Source: Myxococcota bacterium (lineage in GTDB: Bacteria; Myxococcota_A; Polyangia; Polyangiales; Houyiibacteriaceae). From it: a DNA stretch of 46,361 nucleotides. The position numbers and the translations under genes were made by a program. Positions 7,926-16,506 of the stretch are shown piece by piece; position 1 is the first letter of the stretch, and the number at the start of each line of letters is the position of its first letter. The notes beneath the pieces are model-generated. The model saw nothing but the letters and a program-made list of their open reading frames with translations, was not told where the DNA came from and did not search any database. The stretch covers positions 1-46,361 of the forward strand of contig JANQQS010000056.1 of assembly GCA_028284955.1 (NCBI GenBank), given 5' to 3'.

Positions 7926-9697
7926 GTCGACGATGGGGCATAGGTCGGTGTTCGGTGTTTGGGCGGTACAGCGCGGTAATTGGCTTCTGCACAGTACACG
8001 GCTTACTGGCGAACGTCGCGTGTCCTGGAACGGGGCCTGGCCAACTTGATGCCGGCGAGTTCGGAGAATCCGAGCGACGGGCACCGATCGACAGCCTGAG
8101 CCGAAGATTTGGTCGAATTCGTGAGCGTCTGCGAGCTCAGGGGTATCAAGAAGTGGGCCCTCCGGGGCGAACCTATGTCATGCCCCAGCGCGGGGTTGCG
8201 CGCGGGATGGATTTGCCGCGCGGGCGATGCACGACGATCGTCGCGCTCGCGAGCACCGGAGTGCATGATCTCGTGGTCGAGCTGTTCGACGGCGATGGAA
8301 GCCTTCTGTCGACGGATGCGGTTGACGGGGAAGGAGGCTTTGCCCATGTGTGCCCCACACGTTCGTCTTCCGGAGAGTCTCGGGCGTCGACGGATGTCGC
8401 GCGGTCGAGCTCTCGGGGCGAGGATGCGGCGCGACGCACCGATGCCTTTTATTTGGTACTGCGCACCCGAGAAGGCTCTGGCGCCGCGATGTTTGGTTCC
8501 TTTGAATCCGCACTCGGTCATTCCAAGGGGCTCAACGCGCTCTTTTCTGGGGTGCTCACGCCGAAAGTCCCGATGCGCGGGGTCGTGCGCGCGCTGTCGC
8601 GTGAGCACGATGCTCTCGAAGGACGCGGGTTCACGCTTGTCGAAGGACCGCAAGCCGGTGGCCTAGCCGAGGGCGAGTCCATGCGCGGGGTCCTGCCTCT
8701 GACCGCCGACGATTGCTACGTGGCGCGGGCCCGCGGAGGCATCGGCGTCAAGGATGTGGATCTTTTCCTTTTTGATGCGGCGGGGACGGAGATCGCGCGG
8801 GACGTGAGTGGCGGAGCGGGCGCTGGGCTCGAACACTGCCCAGCCGTCCCCGGCAAGCACATTCTCGAAGTGAGGGTGTTTGAAGGGGCGGGCGTTGTGG
8901 GATGGGAGCTGTTCAAGCGGCCAGCTCGGCCGCGAGATAAACGTTTCGAATCATCCCCCGCGCCAGGGTTGAAAGCCGGCGAAAAGGCGGGACTGTTGCA
9001 AAAGTCCGCCGCCGAACTTGAAGCTCGTGATTACGCGTCCCGAGCTCTGTTGGTCGAAGATGCGCCGATTCGCGCGGGCGAAGAGCGCGGTCACGAAGTG
9101 TTGGTCGAACGGGGGTGCACCGTTATTCTCGGAGCAGCGGATCGACGCCGCACCGACCTAGACCTCTACCTCACGAGTCCGGAAGGGAAATCGGTGGATC
9201 GCGATACACGGGTACGGCCCACCGCTCAGGTGGGCGTTTGTGTCGAGGAATCGCTCGTCTATCGGGTGGTCGTCAAATCGTACGGGCAAGAGGGGCGCTA
9301 CAGCCTTCTCGCCATGCAGTCTCCACCGGAGATCCGAAATATTCAGACTCTACGCCTCGAGCAAGCGAGTGCCGATGTCCGGCGGCGTGGCTACGCGGTG
9401 TCTCGTCGCTGGCTTGCAGACCTCGAGCAGGGTGAGCGGATGGTGCGACGATTGGATGTCGCCGAAGGGTGTTTCGCCGTCGCAGCGGCGGGAAGCGAAT
9501 CGGTGCGGGACGTGGATCTATTTCTGAAAGACCGCAAGGGCGAACTTGTTGCCTCGGAAACCGGGCCCGTCCCTTGGGGAGCCCTTGGCCACTGTGTGGC
9601 TGAACCTTCGCGGTTTGTTCTCGAGCTACGCATGTACCAAGGCGAGGGAAGCGTGCGGGTTCATCAGCTGGCGTCTCGCAAACAGGAGCGTCCATGA
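7922..9697 (+). CDS. Exported protein with four PPC-like Cys-pair repeats
   Basis: This protein of up to 591 residues carries four copies of the repeat also found in its three neighbours, at roughly 8095-8520, 8590-8935, 8990-9325 and 9350-9690. Each copy has a leading helix with an (R/A)(R/Q)GY- or RGF-type end, a first cysteine (GRCTT, DDCYV, RGCTV, EGCFA), a D(V/L)DL(F/Y)L strand, and a second cysteine (AHVC, LEHC, VGVC, LGHC). The first copy holds a serine/arginine-rich insertion. The N-terminus is hydrophobic (SAVIGFCTVHGLLANVAC), consistent with export; a lipoprotein cysteine is possible but the box is poor. The start is a TTG overlapping the previous stop by 4 bp; an in-frame GTG at 7955 would leave a tidier signal peptide. 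Function unknown. Confidence 0.72.
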   Translation: MSRRWGIGRCSVFGRYSAVIGFCTVHGLLANVACPGTGPGQLDAGEFGESERRAPIDSLSRRFGRIRERLRAQGYQEVGPPGRTYVMPQRGVARGMDLPRGRCTTIVALASTGVHDLVVELFDGDGSLLSTDAVDGEGGFAHVCPTRSSSGESRASTDVARSSSRGEDAARRTDAFYLVLRTREGSGAAMFGSFESALGHSKGLNALFSGVLTPKVPMRGVVRALSREHDALEGRGFTLVEGPQAGGLAEGESMRGVLPLTADDCYVARARGGIGVKDVDLFLFDAAGTEIARDVSGGAGAGLEHCPAVPGKHILEVRVFEGAGVVGWELFKRPARPRDKRFESSPAPGLKAGEKAGLLQKSAAELEARDYASRALLVEDAPIRAGEERGHEVLVERGCTVILGAADRRRTDLDLYLTSPEGKSVDRDTRVRPTAQVGVCVEESLVYRVVVKSYGQEGRYSLLAMQSPPEIRNIQTLRLEQASADVRRRGYAVSRRWLADLEQGERMVRRLDVAEGCFAVAAAGSESVRDVDLFLKDRKGELVASETGPVPWGALGHCVAEPSRFVLELRMYQGEGSVRVHQLASRKQERP

Positions 9698-11034
9698 ACG
9701 CCTCGATATTCTCGTGCGCGGCGGGAACGCTTTGGGTGCTCGTGACGTTGAGCGTATGGGTCGTGCGTTCGGCGACCGTCGATGCGCAGTCTTCAGCGGC
9801 GAATAGCGGAGACTCCATTGACGCCTGCATGCAGCGGGCGGAGGCCGCGTTCGCGCGGGTGGATGCGCGTCGCGTGTCGCAAAAAGTCGGCTTTCTTGTG
9901 CCGCGCGACACGCATTCCGAACACTACGTCCTCACCCAACGGACGTGTGTGGGGTTTCTCGCAGTGGGCTACCCGCGTCTCGCCGATCTGGATCTGTCGC
10001 TACATACCAGCACAGGACTCGAGCTGGAGACCGACTTTCGCCCTGAACCCTATGCCTACGTGCGATTTTGCGGGCCTGCCGGAATGCGTTTGGTCGTCAC
10101 CGTTCGGGCGCATCAGGGCGCGGGAGAGTATCGGCTGGTGCGCTTCGACCAAGCGCCGGATCAAATGCCGGACCTAAATCGAGACGTCGGGGCGTGTTTT
10201 GCTACGCGGTCGGGCGTCAAACCCAATGAACCGAGCCTGGGTCCAGAACCGGAGGCGGGCGACCTCGACCGCGCGCGGGCATCGTGGGCTCGGCGCCTCG
10301 CGCGTCGAGGATACCGTCGACTTCGTAGCGCGACGTTTTCTTCGCGCGCCGGTCAGCGTCAAGGCATTCCGCTGCGTCTGGATCCGCAAAAATGCTACGC
10401 GCTTGCTGCCGTGGGTGGGCCCGGCGTTATCGATATGAGGCTACGGATCACGGCGCACTCAAGTCGACCTATCGCGACTGACCTCCGTCCGGCGCGGGAT
10501 GCGCACGCCCGGTTCTGCGCCCCGCTCGGGGCGCGGGCGGCATCGAGCCCGCAGCCCTCGAGCCCGCAGCAAGGAGGAGCATACCGCGCGGATGTGTGGC
10601 TCGCGCGCGGGGCCGGCGAATGGGCTCTTGAGCTATGGGAGCTCCAGGAGACGGCCGTTCGTCCGGCCGGGGTGGAGGGGTTTGCGCGAGTTCCCTACGC
10701 GGAAATGCAAGCCCGCATGGCGAGACGCGGAATGACCATGCAGCCGCTCGCTTGGGGCGCGCTTAAGCCGGGTGAGACATTGAGGGTTCCGGTGCGTTTG
10801 CAGGGGAAAAGGTGCTACGCGTTTTCGGTCATTCCTTCGGAAGAGTTGCAACGCGCACAATTAGACCTGATGCTGTTAGATAAGGAGGGTGGGCTGATTG
10901 CGCTAGACGGCCGACCCGGACAAGAGCCTTTGCTGTATCACTGCACGAAACAGTCTCGTTTGGTCCGTGTCGCGACGCGAGTCCGCCGTGCTCGAGGCCG
11001 ATACCTGATTCTTGTCGGCAAGGAGCGCGATTGA
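9694..11034 (+). CDS. Exported protein with three PPC-like Cys-pair repeats
   Basis: This 446-residue protein has a clear Sec signal peptide (hydrophobic LWVLVTLSVWVV, likely cleaved after a VDAQS-type site) and three repeat units at about 9820-10165, 10260-10650 and 10690-11030. Each unit keeps the cysteine pair (RTCVG/VRFC, KCYAL/ARFC, RCYAF/LYHC) and the central DLDLSL- or QLDLML-type strand. The middle unit contains a Ser/Pro/Gln-rich insertion (SSPQPSSPQQ) between its second cysteine and the last strands. The gene begins with ATG overlapping the previous stop by 4 bp (ATGA), so it is translationally coupled. I find no catalytic motif, so a structural or ligand-binding role is more likely than an enzyme. 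Confidence 0.72.
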   Translation: MNASIFSCAAGTLWVLVTLSVWVVRSATVDAQSSAANSGDSIDACMQRAEAAFARVDARRVSQKVGFLVPRDTHSEHYVLTQRTCVGFLAVGYPRLADLDLSLHTSTGLELETDFRPEPYAYVRFCGPAGMRLVVTVRAHQGAGEYRLVRFDQAPDQMPDLNRDVGACFATRSGVKPNEPSLGPEPEAGDLDRARASWARRLARRGYRRLRSATFSSRAGQRQGIPLRLDPQKCYALAAVGGPGVIDMRLRITAHSSRPIATDLRPARDAHARFCAPLGARAASSPQPSSPQQGGAYRADVWLARGAGEWALELWELQETAVRPAGVEGFARVPYAEMQARMARRGMTMQPLAWGALKPGETLRVPVRLQGKRCYAFSVIPSEELQRAQLDLMLLDKEGGLIALDGRPGQEPLLYHCTKQSRLVRVATRVRRARGRYLILVGKERD

Positions 11035-12374
11035 CGCGACTCTCGCTATCCTTTGCAGTGTCGATAGCCCTTCCTTTGGCGGCGTGTGGTGCTCATCTTC
11101 GTCCCGCGCCGCAAGCCACCACTGAGCCGCTTCCCGCATGGCTCAATGAACCGGACAGTCCGGTGATTGCGCGTCTGAGAACCGTGTCTCAGGAGCTTCT
11201 GCGCGCCGGCTATGTATTCGGCTCGCTCAACAAAACAGGTTTTCTTGCCAATCGTGCGCACACGACGCTGCCCATCGAAGTTCCGGCGACCCAATGCCTG
11301 ACCCTCACCGTGGTAGGTTCACGAGGCCTCGGGGATCTCGACGCGATTGTGTACGCGCCGAATGGCGAGGTCATTTCTGAAGATACGCAATCGGATGCGC
11401 ACCCCAGCGTTCAACTTTGCGCAGGAGTGCAGCCGCGAAAGCTCTACTTTCATCTCACGGCGTACCAGGGGGCGGGGGCGTACGCGTTTGCTTCGTTCCT
11501 GACCAAGCGTGAACGGTACAAAGAGCTGGTTCGCGCGGTGGGAGGACGACCGGGTTTTGCGGTGTTTGGCGCCGAACGCGGAGAACGAGGGCGCTTGCGA
11601 AATTTCATGCGCGGCTTGGTTCGGAGAGGGTTTGAATCGGCTGGTGAACCGACGCAGGTACGGCTTGCCTCGGATCAGAAAGTACTCCTGCCATTGGTCG
11701 CCAAGCAGGCTCGTTGCTACACGGTGGCTGCGTTTCGAGGAGGCGAAGTCGAGGATTTGAACCTTTCGGTGTTCGGTCCGAATGGAGCCGTGATCGCATA
11801 CGATTTCTCGCAAGCCTCCGAAGCGGCAGCGCAGTTTTGCGTAAAACGCTCCGGGGATCACGCCATCGAAATTCACGCCAAGCGCGGCCAAGGTGCCGCC
11901 GAGGTGGCCGTTTTTCAGGCACCGGACACCGCGATCGGCGGCGAGCGGGGGTTGTGGCTCGGCAGCCGCGGCAATCCCGCACGAGCCCAAGCGCCGCTCC
12001 AAAGCAACATGCAGACCGCGCTCGCGTCAGCGGAAGCCGACGGGTGGCGCGAGCAACGATTGCGTGCGCGTGGTCGACTGGTCCAAGCGGAGTCGGTGGC
12101 CCATCAGATTTCACTGGAAGCCGGGTGTACGCTCTTGGTAGCCTCCGGCGGGCGAGGTATTGGAAGCTTTCGCATCCGGCTCCCGGGGCGCGACGTGGAC
12201 GAATCAGAGGGCCCGGTTTCACGCGTGGAAATCTGCGCTTCGGGCTCTCGGCAAGTTCAGCTCCAACTCACTGCAAATGGAGCGGGCGAGTATTCCCTGC
12301 ACACATTTCATCGCGCGGGCGCACGCCAAGATGCTTCGTCAAAGTCTATCTCCGTGCGACCGCGGATTCGTTAG
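11031..12374 (+). CDS. Lipoprotein with three PPC-like Cys-pair repeats
   Basis: This 447-residue protein begins with a textbook lipoprotein signal (FAVSIALPLAACG, lipobox LAAC), so it should be anchored in a membrane facing the periplasm or the cell surface. Three repeat units lie at about 11160-11520, 11590-11930 and 12000-12330, each with the cysteine pair (QCLTL/VQLC, RCYTV/AQFC, GCTLL/VEIC). The third unit is the most degenerate in its central strand. The TTG start overlaps the previous stop by 4 bp and is preceded by AGGAGCG. It is the last gene of the kinase operon, and its TAG stop interlocks with the TAA stop of the convergent ddl gene. It could anchor the other repeat proteins, but that is an inference. 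Confidence 0.75.
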   Translation: MTRLSLSFAVSIALPLAACGAHLRPAPQATTEPLPAWLNEPDSPVIARLRTVSQELLRAGYVFGSLNKTGFLANRAHTTLPIEVPATQCLTLTVVGSRGLGDLDAIVYAPNGEVISEDTQSDAHPSVQLCAGVQPRKLYFHLTAYQGAGAYAFASFLTKRERYKELVRAVGGRPGFAVFGAERGERGRLRNFMRGLVRRGFESAGEPTQVRLASDQKVLLPLVAKQARCYTVAAFRGGEVEDLNLSVFGPNGAVIAYDFSQASEAAAQFCVKRSGDHAIEIHAKRGQGAAEVAVFQAPDTAIGGERGLWLGSRGNPARAQAPLQSNMQTALASAEADGWREQRLRARGRLVQAESVAHQISLEAGCTLLVASGGRGIGSFRIRLPGRDVDESEGPVSRVEICASGSRQVQLQLTANGAGEYSLHTFHRAGARQDASSKSISVRPRIR

Positions 12375-13363
12375 GCCCCGAGCTGAGCGGTCGGCGCGCT
12401 TCCTCGCGCGTACGAAAATTCTCGGGGCGTTGAATCGCCGTCGCGGTGAACGTGAAGCGTTGCACGTGAGAGAATAGCTTCGCAAAGGTCCTCGAACGAG
12501 TACCCGGCGCCGCGCGCGATCTTCGGGAGCAGCGAAGTGGGGGTAAATCCTGGGAGCGTGTTGACCTCGAGGACGTATTCGTTTTCGCCTTTCGTGACCA
12601 GAAGATCGACCCGAGTCGCTCCGGTGACGTCCAGGCACCGAGCGGCGCGCTCCGCGATGTTGAGCACACCTTGATAGCGCGTGGGCGAGAGTCGCGGCGG
12701 GACATGGTACTCGCTCTTGCCTTGTTGATATTTGGATCGGTAGTCGTAAAAACGGCCGCTGGGGACAACTTCGACCGCCCCAAGCGGGGTTCCATCGAGG
12801 AGACCGACGTGCACCTCCATGCCCGATACGTATCGCTCGACGAGCACCGAACGGTCGACGCGAAGCGCGTCTTCGACTCGCTGGCGGAGTTCGCGCGGGT
12901 CGCCCGCCGGACCTGAGCCCAAGCTCGACCCGCCGCGGCGCGGTTTGACAAACGCTGGAAAGCCGAAGCTACCGTGAATGTCTTCCAGTCGATCGATATC
13001 GGGGTTTTCAAGCAAATAACACGGCGGGGTCGGCACGTTGTAGAGCCGGAAAAGCTCCTTGGATTTGTATTTGTCCATGGCCAGCGCGCTGGGCAATATG
13101 CCGGCGCCGGTATACGGGATTCCGACCGATTCAAGAAGCCCCTGAATGCAGCCATCCTCCCCGAAGGTGCCATGTAGCGCGATGAACGCGACATCGATGG
13201 GTTGCTGACGCAACACCTGGTCGATGTCTCGATCGACGAATATTTTTCGTACATTGTGACCGCGCGCGTGAAGCGCTTCGTAGACGGCTTCGCCCGTCTG
13301 GAGGGAAACATCGCGCTCGGGACCCAACCCGCCCATCAAAATACCCACGCGCTTGTTGGTCAT
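12371..13363 (-). CDS. ddl: D-alanine--D-alanine ligase
   Basis: This ATP-grasp enzyme joins two D-alanines for peptidoglycan precursors in the cytoplasm. Visible hallmarks are the N-terminal GGLGPERDVSLQTG, the ALHGTFGEDGCIQG segment, FVKPRRGGSSLG for ATP binding, EVVPSGRFYDY, and the metal-binding LEVNTLPGFT. An in-frame ATG at 13375 exists, but GGAGAAGG sits between it and the ATG at 13363, at normal ribosome-binding distance from the second, so I use 13363 (330 residues). The 3' end overlaps the convergent repeat-lipoprotein gene by 4 bp. The last ~25 residues (REFSYARGSAPTAQLGA) extend slightly past the usual family end. Confidence 0.93.
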   Translation of the reverse strand: MTNKRVGILMGGLGPERDVSLQTGEAVYEALHARGHNVRKIFVDRDIDQVLRQQPIDVAFIALHGTFGEDGCIQGLLESVGIPYTGAGILPSALAMDKYKSKELFRLYNVPTPPCYLLENPDIDRLEDIHGSFGFPAFVKPRRGGSSLGSGPAGDPRELRQRVEDALRVDRSVLVERYVSGMEVHVGLLDGTPLGAVEVVPSGRFYDYRSKYQQGKSEYHVPPRLSPTRYQGVLNIAERAARCLDVTGATRVDLLVTKGENEYVLEVNTLPGFTPTSLLPKIARGAGYSFEDLCEAILSRATLHVHRDGDSTPREFSYARGSAPTAQLGA

Positions 13364-13417
13364 GTCCTTCTCCATCGCCGAAAACTCAAGGTGTGCGAAA
13401 CTTCGGTACGCGACGTC

Positions 13418-13454
13418 GTTCTTCGAAACCGCGCTGTTCTTCGAAAACCGCGCT
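13418..13454. repeat. Two tandem 18/19-bp direct repeats upstream of ddl
   Basis: GTTCTTCGAAACCGCGCT (13418-13435) is followed directly by a copy with one extra A (13436-13454), and a partial third copy (GCGAAAACCG) comes next. They lie in the 349-bp gap between the divergent ddl and HARE-HTH genes (13364-13712). I see no convincing promoter or terminator elsewhere in this gap; a weak TTGCCA plus GATAAC pair lies near 13650-13680. Confidence 0.6.
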
Positions 13455-13712
13455 GCGAAAACCGTGCCGCCGTAAGCGTACGAAGTTTTGGCTGCCGGAA
13501 CGAAAAAATTGAGTCAAACGTAACACTTATGTGAGGCTCTGCGGACACTGCCGTACCAGGACGATCGGGGCCGGTCAAGAAAGCGCCGGTCGCACAAAAC
13601 AGGGAATTCGTCGGCGCGCGGGCGATTCCATCAGGGAATGTTGAGATCCGTTGCCATCGAAGCCTCGCAGTGATAACTGAGCGCTGGCGTTCGCAGAAAG
13701 AAGACGACCATC

Positions 13713-15731
13713 ATGACGTTTACCGAAGCCGCCGTTCAAGTTCTTCGCTTGGTCGGCAAGCCTCTCCACTACAAAAAGATCACGGAAGTCGCGATCGAAC
13801 GCAATCTGCTGTCCCACGTCGGGAAAACGCCCGAAATCACGATGAGTTCTCGGCTTGCTACCATGGTCAAAAAAGACCGCGGCGACGCCCCGATTCTCAA
13901 AATCAAGCCGGGCGTGTTTGGTTTGCGTGAGTTTCCCTCCGAGGTGCTCGAAAGCGCGGCCAGCGAATCCGGGCATGAGTTCGACATCGCAGAGGTGGCG
14001 GCTGATTCGAACGAGGCATCGATGTCGCCGCCGCCTATTTCGAGCATTCCGGCCGCGGCGCAGGGAGAAGCGGTTTCCGAGATTCCCGGAGCGAACGGCA
14101 GCGGCGATACCGGCGCATCCGAGCCTCCCAGCGCGTTGCCCGGATCGGACGTATTTCCCGCTGAAGACGATGACGACGAACTCATACTTGGGCGCACGGA
14201 CGCGGGAGCGGGGGACGCCCAAAAAACGAGAAAGAAGCGACGTCGGCGGAGACGCAAATCCGATGACGAGACGCGGAGCGAATCGCGGAGCGAATCGCGG
14301 GGCCGATCGGCGCCGGAGGGGGCAGTTGAGCTCCGAGGCGACTGGGAGCGTAAACCGGGGGAGGGCGAGTTCGCCGGTAAAGACCTTGCAGACGCTATCG
14401 AGGCCGCCCTTAGCGCGGAAAAATCTGATGGGCGCGCGGGCGATGCGCTGTCTTTTGAAGAAATTGCCGTCGCGCTTGTGCGCAAAGGACGACTCACTGG
14501 CGACGCGGCTTTGCTTGGTCCGACCGTCGCCGCGGCAGTGCGCGGGGACGTCGCACGGCGGCGGATTTCGCACCAGCGCGCGCGGTTTCGGGTTGTGGAT
14601 GGGCGCGTGGAACTTACCGAATGGGCTCTTCCGGCCGAAGCGCGACGCGCCGAAGCCGACGCGCAGCGCGTGTCTGCACGTCAGCGCGAAGCCACCCGGC
14701 GAGCGTTTTTGCGTGGTTTGGGGGAGTTGCCAGCGACCGGATTGATGGAGCTCGTGGCAGCCTGGCTGAACGCGGAAGGCGTGGTGTCGCTCCGTGCGGT
14801 ACGGCGTGCAGGCGTGAGTCCAAGTGAATTCCATTTGGCAGGCACGCTTCGTCGTGGTCCCGAGGAGATTCCGCTGGCGATTGTCTTGATTCGCGACGCA
14901 GCCTCGGTCGATCGCGAGCGCGTGGTCGAGATGCGTGGGTCGCTTCATCACTACGGTCAGGCCGTGATGGCATGGTTGATCACGTTTGGCTCGGTGCGCT
15001 CGGGTGCGCGCGAGGAAGCGGCGGAGGTGGGTGCGCCCCCGTGCGCGTTATTCGACGGATCGGAGCTCGCTCAGGCAATGGAGGAAAAGGGTATCGGTAT
15101 CACGCGGTACTTCGTTCCTCTGTGCGCGATTGATGTAGATCTGCTGGATTCGTTGCGGGGACCCTCGGGGCGGACCCGTCGCGCGGCCGGTGCGAGTCGG
15201 GACGAACGTTCCAAGTCTGACTCAGACCACGACGACTCTACCGACCGCAATCGCCGGCGCCGCCGTCGCGGCGGGAGAGGAGCGCGTCGCGGCGCAGCCA
15301 ATGGCGACGCATCAGCACAGGCCGAATCGGACGCACAGGCAGACGACGAGTTGCGTGCTGACGAGGCGCCGACGGATCGCGATGCGACAGCCACTGAAAC
15401 GGCAGGTCAGGAAGTCTCTGATGATTCTGACGGTTCACCGTCTATCGAGACGACTGCGAAGGCATCGGTCTCGCCGGATGGCATCGAGACAGATGGCGCC
15501 GGAGACTCAGATGACACTGTACATGTGGACGACGCTGTACATGTGGACGACGCTGTGCATGTGGACGACGCTGCGGACGCGGGCCACGCTGCGGACGCGG
15601 GCCACGCTGCGGACGCGGGCCACGCTCGGAATTCAGACAGTGCGTCGGATCATGAACCCTTGGCGGTTGACGAATCGCTCGAAGGTCCAAGCGGCGTACA
15701 GGCATCTGAGGACGAATCTCGTCCGGAGTAG
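13713..15731 (+). CDS. HARE-HTH protein with degenerate Mrr-like endonuclease domain
   Basis: This 672-residue protein opens with a HARE-HTH domain (about 1-75: VLRLVGKPLHYKKITEVAI, then GKTPEITMSSRL and KKDRG), a winged-helix found on the RNA polymerase delta subunit, on restriction enzymes and on chromatin proteins. A disordered acidic part with a basic KKRRRRRRK patch follows, then a middle domain (205-310) and a region resembling the Mrr restriction fold (about 325-470: LHHYGQAVMAWLITFGSVRSGAREEA, then LFDGSELAQAMEEKGIGI). The catalytic Asp and QxK positions of Mrr are not recognisable, so it is probably a binding rather than a cutting domain. The C-terminal 200 residues are low complexity with an RRRRRRGGRGARRG patch and six 18-bp repeats. 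Likely nucleoid- or transcription-associated. Confidence 0.75.
   Translation: MTFTEAAVQVLRLVGKPLHYKKITEVAIERNLLSHVGKTPEITMSSRLATMVKKDRGDAPILKIKPGVFGLREFPSEVLESAASESGHEFDIAEVAADSNEASMSPPPISSIPAAAQGEAVSEIPGANGSGDTGASEPPSALPGSDVFPAEDDDDELILGRTDAGAGDAQKTRKKRRRRRRKSDDETRSESRSESRGRSAPEGAVELRGDWERKPGEGEFAGKDLADAIEAALSAEKSDGRAGDALSFEEIAVALVRKGRLTGDAALLGPTVAAAVRGDVARRRISHQRARFRVVDGRVELTEWALPAEARRAEADAQRVSARQREATRRAFLRGLGELPATGLMELVAAWLNAEGVVSLRAVRRAGVSPSEFHLAGTLRRGPEEIPLAIVLIRDAASVDRERVVEMRGSLHHYGQAVMAWLITFGSVRSGAREEAAEVGAPPCALFDGSELAQAMEEKGIGITRYFVPLCAIDVDLLDSLRGPSGRTRRAAGASRDERSKSDSDHDDSTDRNRRRRRRGGRGARRGAANGDASAQAESDAQADDELRADEAPTDRDATATETAGQEVSDDSDGSPSIETTAKASVSPDGIETDGAGDSDDTVHVDDAVHVDDAVHVDDAADAGHAADAGHAADAGHARNSDSASDHEPLAVDESLEGPSGVQASEDESRPE
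15519..15626 (+). repeat. Six 18-bp tandem repeats in the HARE-HTH gene tail
   Basis: Three copies of GTACATGTGGACGACGCT (15519-15572, the third with one change) are followed by three identical copies of GCGGACGCGGGCCACGCT (15573-15626). The two units are related to each other. They encode repeating VHVDDA and ADAGHA hexapeptides. The length keeps the frame for any whole-unit gain or loss, so the tail can vary between strains. Confidence 0.95.
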
Positions 15732-15750
15732 AGCGTCGCTCGAACGGAGC

Positions 15751-16506
15751 TTACGTGGCGCGCTGTCGTTTCGGCCGTGCGGCGTCGAGCACGTCAGGCG
15801 CTGTTTCAGGCGTGACGTCGAGCTGCCAGCGCCCAATGCGTGAAACTTCCGACGTTGCCCGATGAAGGGCCAGCAGAAACTCTTCGCGCGGCCATTGGGT
15901 CGCGCCAAATCGCTCTAGATGGGGAGTATGAACCTGGCAATCCACGAGCCGAAAGCGCCATCGTACAAGCTGGGCGAGCAGGGTTGCAAATGCCACTTTG
16001 GATGCCTCGGGAGCAAGCGCAAACATGCTTTCCCCGCAGAATATCGCGCCGATAGACACGCCATAAAGCCCGCCCACGAGTTGATCGTGCTGCCATGCCT
16101 CGATGCTGTGCGCATACCCAAGGTGATGCAGTTCCGTGTACGCGCGTTGAAGCTCCGTCGTGATCCAGGTTCCTTCTTGACCCGGTCGTTCGACATCGGC
16201 ACATCGCTGGATGACTTGCTCAAACGCGGTGTCGGCGCGGATTTCGTAATGCTGTCGGCGCAGTTGCTTGCGGAGTGACCGGCCCAGATGCGCGTGGCTT
16301 GGAACCAATACATACCGAGGGTCGGGCGAAAACCACAACACCGGAAGCCCGGCCACTGGCCACGGGAAGATTCCTTGTCCGTAAGCCAAGATCAAACGTT
16401 GAGGGGTGACAGGCCCTCCCACCGCGACGATTCCTTCGGGCGACGCCGTTTCCGGAGGCGGAAAAACGAACGGTTCACTGCGATGGCGGTTTCTGGCGAT
16501 GGTCAC
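15751..16506 (-). CDS. aat: Leucyl/phenylalanyl-tRNA--protein transferase
   Basis: This 251-residue enzyme adds Leu or Phe from charged tRNA to proteins with N-terminal Arg or Lys, creating a bacterial N-degron read by ClpS. Family motifs seen are FPPPETASPEGIVAVGG, YGQGIFPW, LWFSPDPRYVL, GTWIT, YAHSIEAW, LVGGLYGVSIGAIFCGESMF and LVDCQ. The GTG start at 16506 shares 4 bp with the clpA stop (GTGA), and a longer reading into clpA was rejected because it is arginine/tryptophan-rich shadow sequence. Encoding aat directly downstream of clpS and clpA puts the whole N-end-rule output machinery in one operon. The C-terminal tail is about 15 residues longer than in enterobacterial homologues. Confidence 0.95.
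   Translation of the reverse strand: MTIARNRHRSEPFVFPPPETASPEGIVAVGGPVTPQRLILAYGQGIFPWPVAGLPVLWFSPDPRYVLVPSHAHLGRSLRKQLRRQHYEIRADTAFEQVIQRCADVERPGQEGTWITTELQRAYTELHHLGYAHSIEAWQHDQLVGGLYGVSIGAIFCGESMFALAPEASKVAFATLLAQLVRWRFRLVDCQVHTPHLERFGATQWPREEFLLALHRATSEVSRIGRWQLDVTPETAPDVLDAARPKRQRAT

Noticed and set aside
13575-14951. 458-codon open frame on the minus strand
   Set aside because: Antisense to the HARE-HTH gene, with no recognisable motif; typical of high-GC shadow frames.
15519-15626. Regular repeats that might suggest a CRISPR array
   Set aside because: Units are 18 bp in direct contact without spacers and lie inside a coding sequence.
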